This document shows, piece after piece, positions 41,767 to 50,026 of a stretch of DNA of 64,000 nt; within the stretch, counting starts at the first letter, position 1; every line of letters begins with the position of its first letter. The notes beneath the pieces are model-generated. The model was given only the letters and a program-made list of their open reading frames with translations. It did not search any database and had not been told where the DNA came from. The position numbers were made by a program, and so were the translations under genes. Source of the stretch: Gp6-AA40 sp035571515 (lineage in GTDB: Bacteria > Acidobacteriota > Vicinamibacteria > Vicinamibacterales > UBA2999); assembly GCA_035571515.1 (NCBI GenBank), contig DATNCQ010000130.1, positions 1 through 64,000 on the forward strand, given 5' to 3'.

Positions 41767-41818
41767 GGGGCAGCGTAGGCCTGTGGGGCGAGTTCTGTCC
41801 GTCCCCTTTTGAACAGCC

Positions 41819-42946
41819 ATGCAGACCCCGGACGCGTACTGTGGTGGCGGTGAGAGCCCGTCAGTGAAGCTGTTGATCCAACCCGAAGACGGCATCGCGC
41901 CGCTCGTCGCCGCTATCAAAGGCGCCCGCAAGAGCGTCCACGTCGTGATCTTCCGCCTCGATCGGGCGGAGATCGAGGCGGCGCTGACGGCTGCGGCCAA
42001 GCGTGGCGTGCAGGTGACCGCGCTCATCACGCACGCCAACGAGGGCGGGGAAAAGAGTCTGCGCAAGCTGGAAATGCGCCTGCTCGAGCAGGGCGTGACG
42101 GTGTCCCGCACCTCTGACGATCTCGTGCGCTATCACGACAAGCTGCTGATCATCGACCGGCGTGTGCTGTACGTGATGTCATTCAACTTTACGCATCTCG
42201 ACGTCGACCACAGCCGTGGCTTTGCCATCGTCACCAAGAAGAAGAAGCTCGTGTCAGAGGCGCTGAAGCTGCTGGCGGCCGACAACGACCGTTCGACTTA
42301 CGAAGCCGGCGCGGACGACTTTGTCGTCAGCCCCGTCAACGCGCGCCAACAGCTGCTCGCGCTCATCCACCGCGCTCACAAGGAGCTGCTCATCTACGAC
42401 CCCAACATTGCGGACGCGGAGATGCTGCGCGCCCTCGACGCGCGCGCGAGACACGGGGTGCGTGTCCGGATCATCGGTTCCGTCGGCAGGAAGAGTCCCC
42501 GCCTGAACGTACGGCCACTGGGCGGATTCCGGCTGCACACCCGGACGATCATCCGCGACGGGTGTGAAGGATTCGTTGGCAGCCAGAGTCTGCGGGAGGC
42601 CGAGCTCAATTCGCGGCGTGAAGTCGGCGTCATCGTCCGCCACGCGAAGGTCGTCGCCGGTCTCGTGGACACGTTCGAAGCGGACTGGTCGGCGAAAGAA
42701 ACCATCGAGAGCGTGGCCACGCTGAAGGCCGCGCGGCACGCGCTCAAGAGGAACCTCAAGGCGAACATGAAGAAGCTCTCGCCGCTCGATCCGCTGGTGA
42801 GAGAGGCGCTCCGGGAGGTCGTTTCCAAGACCGACGGCAGCGCGACGCTGACGACGAGGGAAATGAAAGACACCGTCGAGAAAGCGGTGAGGGAAGCCGT
42901 GCGGGAGCGCGTGCAGGAAATGTTGAGCGAGTCCAGCGAGCAATAA
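41819..42946 (+). CDS. Phospholipase D-family (cardiolipin-synthase-like) protein
   Basis: A protein of 375 residues. Two PLD half-domains are present. The first has the HKD motif in YHDKLLIIDRRVLYVMSFNF (His-x-Lys-x4-Asp). The second has LHTRTIIRDGCEGFVGSQSL, in which the Lys is replaced by Arg. A Lys/Glu-rich helical tail (about 300-375) follows. PLD enzymes cleave or transfer phosphodiesters through a His intermediate; the altered second motif may change activity. There is no signal peptide. ATG 41819 or GTG 41864 is the start. It is divergent from the barrel operon with 53 bp between starts, suggesting a shared promoter and pathway. Confidence 0.85.
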   Translation: MQTPDAYCGGGESPSVKLLIQPEDGIAPLVAAIKGARKSVHVVIFRLDRAEIEAALTAAAKRGVQVTALITHANEGGEKSLRKLEMRLLEQGVTVSRTSDDLVRYHDKLLIIDRRVLYVMSFNFTHLDVDHSRGFAIVTKKKKLVSEALKLLAADNDRSTYEAGADDFVVSPVNARQQLLALIHRAHKELLIYDPNIADAEMLRALDARARHGVRVRIIGSVGRKSPRLNVRPLGGFRLHTRTIIRDGCEGFVGSQSLREAELNSRREVGVIVRHAKVVAGLVDTFEADWSAKETIESVATLKAARHALKRNLKANMKKLSPLDPLVREALREVVSKTDGSATLTTREMKDTVEKAVREAVRERVQEMLSESSEQ

Positions 42947-43079
42947 GCGCGCATCATGACCGCCGCCGGTGGTCACCCCTGACCGTCTTACTCTGAAAAG
43001 ACCCTTACGACCTGCCCGCGCTGCGAGAGCGACACGATCGAAGTGTTGCCCGCGACCAATCCCGGCAACATCAAGGAAC

Positions 43080-43312
43080 GTCGACAATCTCGGCGAAAGG
43101 GTTCGGAAAGGCGTGCTCGAGAAGGCGCGACAGGGCCACTGGCCGAGCGTGGCCCCGATTGGCTACGTGAACAGTCCCGTGACGCGCCGAATCGAGCCCG
43201 ATCCCGAGCGAGCACCATCATCACGAAGTTATTCAAATGGTACGCGACCGGCGGGTATTCGCCGAAGGCGCTCACGGCGAAGGCAACGGCGGCGGCGCTG
43301 ACCAATCGCGCG
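43080..43312 (+). pseudogene. Serine recombinase remnant
   Basis: One frame reads LGERVRKGVLEKARQGHWPS and VAPIGYVNSPVTRRIEPDPE, the conserved start of the large serine-recombinase 'Recombinase' domain. At about 43213 homology jumps to a second frame (IITKLFKWYATGGYSPKALT), so there is a frameshift. The catalytic resolvase domain and the zinc ribbon are absent. A possible zinc-ribbon piece, CPRCESDTI, lies just upstream in another frame. The gene is dead. Confidence 0.65.
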
Positions 43313-43331
43313 TCCGGCAGTCTGCTTCCGC

Positions 43332-43517
43332 GGGCGCAAGGTGAATCTGAGTCACGTCTTCGCCGGTCAAAGCGTCGGCGTGACCCAGGTCGGCGAGCGC
43401 ATCTGGCTCGTCACCTTCATGCAGTACGATTTGGGCTATTTCGACGATGAGACGTGCCGGCTCGAACCGATCGAGAATCCGTTCGGGCCGAAAGTGTTAC
43501 CCATGTCTCCGGAATGA
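43332..43517 (+). mobile_element. IS481-type transposase C-terminal remnant with terminal sequence
   Basis: Sixty-one codons read GRKVNLSHVFAGQSVGVTQV, then ERIWLVTFMQYDLGYFDDET and NPFGPKVLPMSPE, the common C-terminus of IS481-family integrase-core transposases. It begins abruptly at the serine-recombinase remnant. Just downstream lie tgttacccatgt-like and tgtcacccatgt sequences (43490-43535) of the type found at such element ends. Confidence 0.65.
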
Positions 43518-43555
43518 ACTGTCACCCATGTGCCCGGAATGAACCCTGAAAAGAT

Positions 43556-43601
43556 TGGCTCCTCAGGCTGGATTCGAACCAGCAACCCTCCGGTTAACAG
43601 G
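43556..43601 (-). repeat. tRNA-Asn(GTT) 3'-end fragment, copy 2 (attachment-site-like)
   Basis: The same 46-bp 3' tRNA-Asn sequence as at 25255-25300, in the same orientation, with an intact T-arm (CTGGTTCGAATCCAG) and acceptor end CTGAGGAGCCA. The 5' half of the tRNA is absent: beyond the anticodon loop the sequence changes to ttccgcc. Homology ending at the anticodon loop is the usual crossover position of tyrosine integrases. Confidence 0.8.
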
Positions 43602-43742
43602 CGGAAAAAGAAGCGTTAGCCGCCCTTTGCGGCGGTGTGTTGGCCGTTGCTGGATCGTGCGCCATCACTCGTAGAATCCGCCGATTTTCGACCTTCGCGT
43701 TATGCCGCCGCTTGCCGCCGTTTGCTGCATTTTGGTGCACCG

Positions 43743-43763
43743 AAAGGGCAACAAAAGGGCAAC
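43743..43763. repeat. Tandem 10-bp direct repeat, possible integrase arm sites
   Basis: AAAGGGCAAC occurs twice with one base between (43743-43752 and 43754-43763), about 145 bp from the tRNA-derived core. Tandem arm-type sites at this distance from the core are usual for tyrosine-integrase elements. No integrase gene lies beside it. Confidence 0.35.
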
Positions 43764-43858
43764 GCTCGGCTTCATGAGTCGGTTGTGTGAAAGTGCGAGG
43801 AATACACATGATGATGCATGTCGCCCCTTGGAATTCTCAATTGCTGCCGCGCAATGCC

Positions 43859-44044
43859 TCAACGGTCGGTCTGCAGCAACAGCTCGGCGACGTACTCATG
43901 GCTTTTCTTGCCTCGAGGCTTGAGACGCAGATCTCGCCGCCTGCGCAGGAACGCCTCGGCTTGATCTACATCGCTCTCAAGGCAAGAAATCTTGGCTAGT
44001 CGATCAGCGATTCTTTGGGCAAGGGCGAGCGGATCAAGACGCAC
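43859..44044 (-). CDS. Possible small helical protein
   Basis: A frame of 61 residues from GTG 44044: ALAQRIADRLAKISCLESDV, DQAEAFLRRRRDLRLKPRGK, then a tail ending in VAELLLQTDR. It is charged and helix-forming and reads more like a protein than the opposite frames, but there is no domain match. The frame is open for eight more codons upstream. It lies inside the mobile-element border, so it may be a fragment. Confidence 0.25.
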   Translation of the reverse strand: MRLDPLALAQRIADRLAKISCLESDVDQAEAFLRRRRDLRLKPRGKKSHEYVAELLLQTDR

Positions 44045-44396
44045 TCTGTAGTCTCCCGCGTCCTCACCTTATCGCATACGAAACGTTAGCAAGCGGGCCA
44101 AGACATGCCTGGCCTTTCCGGATGTCGGGCAGCGTGCAGCGGGACGTCATGCGACCCGCGGTGGTTCGCGCGCGAATCGAGAACGGGCGCCACTGATTTT
44201 TTGGGGCGTACTCCCGCGCTGTTGTGCGATCTGTTCGTCAGTGATGTGATTCACGAGTACGTCAAGGCGGCATGACCGGGTTCTGCACCCTCCAGGACGA
44301 GGAAATACGCTCAGCGCGGGTGTAGTATATTGCCCCTGTTTCGCGCCAACATCGACCCCCCGGACTTGAAAATTTGGGCGCACGTAGGAGTCCGCC
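44045..44396. other. Intergenic region upstream of a secreted-protein pair
   Basis: No gene is supported. A possible -10 element (TATATT, about 44328-44333) lies upstream of the next gene. A short plus frame ending VSDVIHEYVKAA may be a decayed gene end. Confidence 0.3.
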
Positions 44397-44873
44397 ATGA
44401 GACCAGCGTTGCTGCTCGCGGCAATCATTTCTGTTGCTGCACCAGTCGTCGTCAGTGCCCAGGAGCCCGTCGATTGTGGACCCAAGGGGGACAAGCACGA
44501 GGTTATCAAGCACAAGGGCGAGCGGCCGCTCCCCAGACCCGCAGCCGGACGGTCGATGATCGTCATCGTTGTCGGCGGATCTTTCTACAAGAGCTACCAG
44601 CAGAAGCTCGCCGTGAACGGAGAATGGCGTGCTGTGATGAACGAATCCCAGTACAGCTTTTTCGAAGTGGATCCAGGTCTGCAGAAATTGTGCTGGGCCG
44701 TGAGAAGCGGTAAGCGTGATGACAATTTCCTGCTCCTGACCACCAGGCCCGACGAGACGTACTACATTCGCGGGACCGTCGCGAAGGGAATCTCCGAACT
44801 CGACGCTGATGAAGCACAGAAGCTGGTCCAGAAGATGACGTACGTAACGTTCGAGGCGCGACGTGAGAACTGA
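44397..44873 (+). CDS. Secreted hypothetical protein (DUF2846-like)
   Basis: A protein of 158 residues with a signal peptide (PALLLAAIISVAAPVVVSAQ). The mature chain has a strand-rich pattern MIVIVVGGSFYKSYQQKLAV, NGEWRAVMNESQYSFFEVDP and a late YYIRGTVAKGISEL, resembling DUF2846-type envelope proteins of about 150 residues. Function unknown. It overlaps the next gene by 11 bp, so both are one operon. Confidence 0.6.
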   Translation: MRPALLLAAIISVAAPVVVSAQEPVDCGPKGDKHEVIKHKGERPLPRPAAGRSMIVIVVGGSFYKSYQQKLAVNGEWRAVMNESQYSFFEVDPGLQKLCWAVRSGKRDDNFLLLTTRPDETYYIRGTVAKGISELDADEAQKLVQKMTYVTFEARREN

Positions 44874-45342
44874 TGGACGGCTCATCGCCGCCGCGGCAGT
44901 CGTCACGCTGATCTCGATCGGCGCAGGTGCCTCGCAGACTGCGCAGTCCTCCAGTAAGACGTGGTCCAACGTCATGTATTTGGGGGGAGTGGCCGGCGTT
45001 CGTGGCAAGTCACTCGACTGGGACAACAAGCTGACGATCTCGAGAGAGAAAATCACGTTCACCGGCAAGAAGATTAGTTTCGAGATCCAGACGGACACAG
45101 TCCGACGTCTGGACTACACAGGGCACCGGCACGTGAACGATGGTGCCGCAGGAACCGGGTTCGTCGCAGGAGGACTTCTTGGCGCACTTGCGGGGTCCTC
45201 GGCGAAGTCGACCGACCACTACCTTGAGATCACGTACGCACTTGCCGATGGGTCCCCTAGCGGGTTCCTGCTTCGTCTCCACAAAGATAACCAGCAAGAG
45301 ATCATCGACGCCATACACGCCGCCACTGGTATCGAGAAGTAG
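44863..45342 (+). CDS. Secreted hypothetical protein with glycine-zipper segment
   Basis: A protein of 159 residues from GTG 44863. A signal peptide (LIAAAAVVTLISIGAGAS) is followed by a strand-rich domain resembling a PH-like fold (KLTISREKITFTGKKISFEI, TVRRLDYTGHRHV). An insertion rich in Gly and Ala (GTGFVAGGLLGALAGSSA) looks like a glycine zipper. The C-terminal helix is DNQQEIIDAIHAATG. Translation overlaps the previous gene. No known family. Confidence 0.55.
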   Translation: MRTDGRLIAAAAVVTLISIGAGASQTAQSSSKTWSNVMYLGGVAGVRGKSLDWDNKLTISREKITFTGKKISFEIQTDTVRRLDYTGHRHVNDGAAGTGFVAGGLLGALAGSSAKSTDHYLEITYALADGSPSGFLLRLHKDNQQEIIDAIHAATGIEK

Positions 45343-45531
45343 CGTCGGGCTGTGACCAGGGTGCCTTGACACGCAAGTAATTGACTTGCATATCGATCGC
45401 CAGCGCCATGTCGAAGATTGACACCGACGGCGTATTCAAGTGGGCATCATCGAGGAGCCCGACGACCGAGGCGTCGACCTGCCGTCGAGGAAGAAGCCCG
45501 TAATGTTCCAGTTCTCGGCCGACCCCACGAT

Positions 45532-45762
45532 CACGCCGCCCGCTCATAGAAGTTGAGCAGCTCGCCAAGCCTCCGGCGGCACCGCACGCGGCGCGTCCCG
45601 TCGGTCACCGGCGTACCGACGATGGGTCGATTGTCGAGACCCTGATGATTCCGCTCGCGATGATAGTGCGCGACGAACTCCGTGATGACGTGCCGGAAGT
45701 GCCCCTCACCGATTGGAATAATGCGATCGAGACATTCTTCGTTGATCGACCGTACGAATCTC
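45532..45762 (-). mobile_element. IS481-type transposase C-terminal remnant
   Basis: The complement reads RFVRSINEECLDRIIPIGEG, HFRHVITEFVAHYHRERNHQ, GLDNRPIVGTPV and a final RLGELLNFYERAA before the stop at 45532-45534. This is the last 75 residues of the integrase core of IS481-like transposases, including the terminal catalytic Glu region. The upstream part (expected AYAE-RFVRS) breaks with a small indel near 45765 and the rest of the gene is missing. Confidence 0.7.
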
Positions 45763-45894
45763 GGCGCGTGCGCGCTTCAATCGATCGTTGACATCCTTCG
45801 ATCTTCGGAGGAACGCCCTACTCGATGGCGACACTTTTAGGCGCTTGCGCGCGGTGTCGGACCGGAGGCTCTACTTGCGTCAGGACCATACACT

Positions 45895-46845
45895 GTGACT
45901 GCCGCGGCAGCTCGTCGGAGGTCATCGAGCGCAACGCTTACCCCCGGCACTCTAAGACTCGCGAACTTCGCAATCGGCCGTGAGCGCGCCGTCCATCGGG
46001 CCCTCGACCGCCTTTACGTCATCGCGAAGCGCGGTTCCGTTTTTCGCACTTACGACGGCCACATGCTGATGGCGTTCGCACTCACCGCGAGCACGTCGCG
46101 CAGCCGCGCGCTCCAGGTCAAGGCACGTGCAATGGGGCGCGAACGTGCGTGTTACTGGATGGAGCGGTGGCCTGTTATCTGCCCCCGGCTGGACGCCGAT
46201 TCCGTTCTGGAGCAGGTGATCGCGAGCGACGCCACCAACAGGCTCGGTCTTAATACACGTCGCATTCAGCATGACCTGCGCGCCACTGTCAAGAGGTACT
46301 CCACAAAGTCCCTCCTCTATTTCGACCCGAAGCGTCAGCACGTCCCTACGGACCTGGCAGTAGAGCCATTCGAGGCCTGGTACTACGCGCTAACGAACGC
46401 CTATTTCTGCGCGCGCCAGGCAATGCCGCTGCCGGTCAGCCCTGGCGACTTGCTCAAGCTCTTACCTGGCCTACTGCCCTATCCGCCGGCCGGAACTCCC
46501 CACCACTACCAAGCGGTATACGCCGTGACACACATAGTGTACGTGCACAACGACTACGGCGAAAGGCGGCTCTCGTCCGGCACCTTTCGGCGCGTGCGCG
46601 CCTTTCTCAAGGCCAGCCTGGGTCCGGCGTTGGAACGACAGGAGCCTGACACAGTCGCGGAGATCGTCGAGAGCCTACTCGCGCTCAGTGTGCCGGACAC
46701 AGATCCTCTGATCGAGGTCGGGCGAGCGTTTCTCCTCGCCACGCAGCGTGCCGATGGCGGATGGGGTGACCGCGTCGACGGCTACGGAGGCTTTCACACT
46801 ATCTGGGCAGCCATCGACGCGCTCAGAGACCATTCCTGGAGTTAG
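45895..46845 (+). CDS. Hypothetical helical protein with a QW-like (alpha/alpha toroid) motif
   Basis: A protein of 316 residues from GTG 45895, just after an in-frame TAG at 45838. It is helical throughout with no signal peptide. The C-terminus has a QW-like motif, TQRADGGWGDRVDGYGGFHT, followed by IWAAIDAL. This is typical of alpha/alpha-toroid enzymes and domains (terpene cyclase or prenyltransferase-like). The middle has LLPGLLPYPPAGTPHHYQAV and a His-rich strand. No named family is recognised and catalytic DxDD or DDxxD motifs are absent. The downstream HD-domain gene starts 5 bp later, so the two form one unit. Confidence 0.6.
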   Translation: MTAAAARRRSSSATLTPGTLRLANFAIGRERAVHRALDRLYVIAKRGSVFRTYDGHMLMAFALTASTSRSRALQVKARAMGRERACYWMERWPVICPRLDADSVLEQVIASDATNRLGLNTRRIQHDLRATVKRYSTKSLLYFDPKRQHVPTDLAVEPFEAWYYALTNAYFCARQAMPLPVSPGDLLKLLPGLLPYPPAGTPHHYQAVYAVTHIVYVHNDYGERRLSSGTFRRVRAFLKASLGPALERQEPDTVAEIVESLLALSVPDTDPLIEVGRAFLLATQRADGGWGDRVDGYGGFHTIWAAIDALRDHSWS

Positions 46846-46850
46846 GGAGT

Positions 46851-48218
46851 ATGACTTTTTTTGATATCAACAGAACCCTGGCACGCCACCTTGCCACCGG
46901 TGGTGGCGCCGCCTTTCTGCTGCGCAGCAACGCCCAGAAGGACCTATCGAATGCCGTCTCAGATCTCTTTGACGCACGCACCGACGTCAGACGTCTGGAA
47001 CGGGCGCAACGGGTCTCACAAAAGATCCTGCAAGTCAACGATTTTGCCGACATGATGGAGTTGCGAAACATCGTGGCGCAGCAGGAACTCCGCCGCCTCA
47101 TCAACTACGCAAAGCAAAAAGACCATACTGCGCACACGACTTATCTGTACCTGCTCGGGATCTGGTTCTTCGATCACATCACCGACGTGCATGAGGCGAT
47201 AGTCAAGGCAAGTGGAGCCACAACGGAAGAAGAAGTTTGCGAATGGTTCCTCTTCCAGTGGATGCACGCGAGTTTGTTGCACGACATCGGATATGCGTTT
47301 TATGACCTGTCCGAGGGGACAAGAGTCGATCGCGAACGTATCGACGGAATCTATTCATGGACATGGCTGGTCGCGTTGCTTGGTCCGGGCCGGGGAGAAA
47401 ACGGAACCGTCCTTGGTCGGGAGGTCAAACCGGAGAATCTGAAACTGCTACGAGACGTTCACGATCAGTGGATCAAGAAGTACGGAAAAGAAATGCCCGC
47501 TCCCACAGCGAAGTACGCTCCAGGGACCTACGTTCAGGTGCTCGACAGACTCGCGTCGGCGCCGTGGCTGGGTGATCTGCATTCCGACTGGAAAGACAAG
47601 GACATCTTCGACATTCTCGACCTCGACGCAAGCGATACGTTGAGAACCTACGCCATGCACGTTGCCAACGAGGGCTACAAAAATGACAAAGGACAGTGCG
47701 TCGACCACGCAGTGGGGTCGGGACTACTGCTGTTCCAATACGTATCGTATTGGTACTGGCTGATGAACGAGTTACGGCCGAACACAACTGCGTATGAGGA
47801 CATATCTGGCGGCTTCAATTACACCGTCGAACAGCTTCGCAGCTGTACCGTTCCGGCGTGCCGAGCGGTGGCGTATCACAACTTTCAGCCGTCAGTACCC
47901 GGTGCGGTCGATGTGCTGACGCAGATCACGCTTGAGAATCACCCGCTGCTCTACTTAGCTATCGTATGTGACGAGTTGCAACGATGGGATCGTTATCCGG
48001 CCGGCGATGCCGTGCTTCAGGAATACGAAAGGACAGCGGTCGAGTGGCCCGAAGGAGATGAAATCGAACTCAGTTGCACGGGGACCGACAAGAAGGTCGC
48101 TCGGTTCTGTATTTCTCACCTCCAACAAGAAGTCGTGGTGGACGATCTCCGGACAACGTTAGCAAAGCTCACCGGTGTCGAGCGAATCGTGTCGATCGTC
48201 GGTCATGTAGAGGAATGA
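46851..48218 (+). CDS. HD-domain-like metal-dependent phosphohydrolase
   Basis: A protein of 455 residues, cytoplasmic. The HD-superfamily set can be read in order: His in KDHTAHTTYLYLLGIWFFDH (H92 or H95), the HD pair in MHASLLHDIGYAFYD (H144, D145), further histidines in QCVDHAVGSGLLLFQYV (H286) and RAVAYHNFQP (H343), and the last Asp in LAIVCDELQRWDR (D374). The CDELQxWxR ending is common in HD nucleotide hydrolases. The N-terminal 90 and C-terminal 70 residues are unfamiliar. A GGAG-AGGGAG stretch precedes the ATG. It is coupled to the toroid-like gene; the substrate may be a nucleotide or signal molecule. Confidence 0.7.
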   Translation: MTFFDINRTLARHLATGGGAAFLLRSNAQKDLSNAVSDLFDARTDVRRLERAQRVSQKILQVNDFADMMELRNIVAQQELRRLINYAKQKDHTAHTTYLYLLGIWFFDHITDVHEAIVKASGATTEEEVCEWFLFQWMHASLLHDIGYAFYDLSEGTRVDRERIDGIYSWTWLVALLGPGRGENGTVLGREVKPENLKLLRDVHDQWIKKYGKEMPAPTAKYAPGTYVQVLDRLASAPWLGDLHSDWKDKDIFDILDLDASDTLRTYAMHVANEGYKNDKGQCVDHAVGSGLLLFQYVSYWYWLMNELRPNTTAYEDISGGFNYTVEQLRSCTVPACRAVAYHNFQPSVPGAVDVLTQITLENHPLLYLAIVCDELQRWDRYPAGDAVLQEYERTAVEWPEGDEIELSCTGTDKKVARFCISHLQQEVVVDDLRTTLAKLTGVERIVSIVGHVEE

Positions 48219-49073
48219 AAGGTGTGGTCAACTAACCGCGCCTGCACCCTACGCTCGCAGGTCTAGCAAAGTCTCTAGCGCCTGCCGGGACACGAGACTG
48301 TGCTTAGACGTTGTGACGGACAGGTGCTTTTTCGAACGGCAGAACGATACAACGAGAACGAATCGTTCGCCCGCCGAGCGGCATTGGCAAACGCGATGAG
48401 CTACTTGGATTTGGCCTTCCGTCGTTCCACCCAATGGAGAGCATCTTTGGGCGAGTGGCGCGGAGCGCAGTTGTTCACACGAGGATCATACGCGAGCCGA
48501 CGCGCCGGTCGGCGAAAGATGCTCTGCACTAAACCGCTACTCGGGCGCTCCCTCTATGGGCATCGAATGACGACTGGTGTCCGCGTCTGGCAGAGTCGTG
48601 GACGAGGAGTGGGTCGACGACGCGATCTGGCATGACGCCACGGTGCGTGCTGCGCTCGTGAGAGGCATACGGAAGGATGCGATCGACACGCCTCGCCGAG
48701 GTGCACCGACAGGATCCCCAAGACGGCGGCGGCGCAGCTGTCCCTACCAGAAGGCCCCTACGTGGCGATTCCTTGAGGTTCTCGTGGCTGTCGCATAGCC
48801 TTCGGTTCAGTGATGCCGATCGTTGTATCCGTGCTCGCAGCCGTTTGTTCGCTGGTTCGCTCCCGCGGCGTGCTGCACCTCGAGATTCTCGCGCTTCGAC
48901 ACCTGTGGCTACCAGAATCTCGGTATCCCTTGAGACGATTGAGCTTGCACGAGCACCATCTGCAGCGCCGCGGAGTCGATCAGGGGGTCGAGCCTATATC
49001 ATCGGCAGCTCTGGCAGACGTCGGCCGAGTGGTGGAACATTACGGCGCTGTCCTCCCAATCGATCCTGTTTCC
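48219..49073. other. Mostly non-coding border with a transposase N-terminal remnant
   Basis: From 48813 a plus frame reads MPIVVSVLAAVCSLVRSRGV and then LHLEILALRHL, which is the N-terminus of IS481/IS3-like transposases of the type whose C-terminus lies at 45532. After 48910 homology is lost. The first 590 bp have only random short frames. A 12-bp sequence AGGTGTGGTCAA at 48220 recurs at 54310, beside another transposase remnant, and may be an element end. Confidence 0.4.
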
Positions 49074-49717
49074 CTACTTGATGTCGATTCCTGAAAAAGC
49101 ACCGTAGCTCGCGAGTTCCTGCCCACTGCGACGATCATGAATCGTCACTTGCGGGAGTTTCTCAGTCGCTTTGCGATTGTTCGACATGGCCTGGACGAAG
49201 TTTTCTTTGTCGTCGACGTGTAAAAGACTCCATTGGAAGCCGTTCACAAAAATGCGGCGGTGCCCCGGAACATTCCGAGCACCACCATCAATCCGAGTAA
49301 TAAATCCGGCCGACGCCAAGTTCGCGACCGTGGCGCGAAGCGTGGCTGCCTCCCTTTGCGCTGTAGCCTGTCGAGCAACCTCGGCCTTCTGTCGCGCAAC
49401 TGCTTCCTCTTTGACCTGCTGAGCCGCTGCTGTTGATTGTTCCTTCGCAATACGTTCTGATTCCGCGCGTGCCGCTACACACGCGGGTTTGCGTCGCACG
49501 CCGCTTTTGCGGCCTGCTGTGCGGCTGCAGCAGATTGAGCCGGGGCTGGCGCTGACGGCATCCCGGCGCCCGCCACGCCAATGGCTAGCAAACTGCCAAC
49601 TATGAGTTGCCCTCCGCGGCGATGTGTGGCAATCCACAACTTGGGCAATGGCTTTACCAGTGAGACGAACCCGAGGATAAAACCACCGAAGGCAAGCAAA
49701 GCAAGAAGAACAAACAT
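49074..49717 (-). pseudogene. Membrane-anchored coiled-coil protein, frameshifted
   Basis: From ATG 49717 one frame encodes two membrane helices (MFVLLALLAFGGFILGFVSL; LIVGSLLAIGVAGAG) and an Ala/Gln-rich stretch ending CDANPRV and TAG near 49480. The continuation is in another frame: CVAARAESERIAKEQSTAAA, a coiled coil (VKEEAVARQKAEVARQATAQ) and a C-terminal domain with VNGFQWSLLHVDDKENF. The break lies in a GTGTGT run; two more bases would restore the frame as PRVCVAARAE. The gene is otherwise intact, so this may be slippage, a recent mutation or a sequencing error. No family name. Confidence 0.55.
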
Positions 49718-50026
49718 CCCAAGAGCCTCCCCGCAATATTGCAGGTCATTTATCAACACGTCTGTACTGGACGAGATGAGAGCGGAATCGCGGGATTGAA
49801 CCGCGCTCTTCAACGGCTCCGCTGGACTACTTAAAGTGAGCGGTTTCTGAGCGGAATCAGACTATTAGTTGGTAGACCGCGGATCAATGCTCATCCCACG
49901 ATTCTGCGCGTGTTCGTGAAGTGATGGGCGTTGTGAAAGACAGACTTCTAGGCCTGGTCTACCTCGACTATCGTTAAGCCGCGTCGCGTCATCGGGTGCG
50001 ATACTGGCGAGGGAGAGGATTCCCGC
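49718..50026. other. Intergenic region, no gene seen
   Basis: Between the coiled-coil gene and the HEAT-repeat gene, both on the minus strand. No supported frame. The stretch agcggaatc recurs at 49780-49788 and 49853-49861 as an imperfect short repeat. Confidence 0.3.

Noticed and set aside
43787..43999. A 70-residue plus-strand frame next to the arm-like repeats
   Set aside because: No start signal or domain; the opposite strand frame at 43859 is more protein-like, though also weak.
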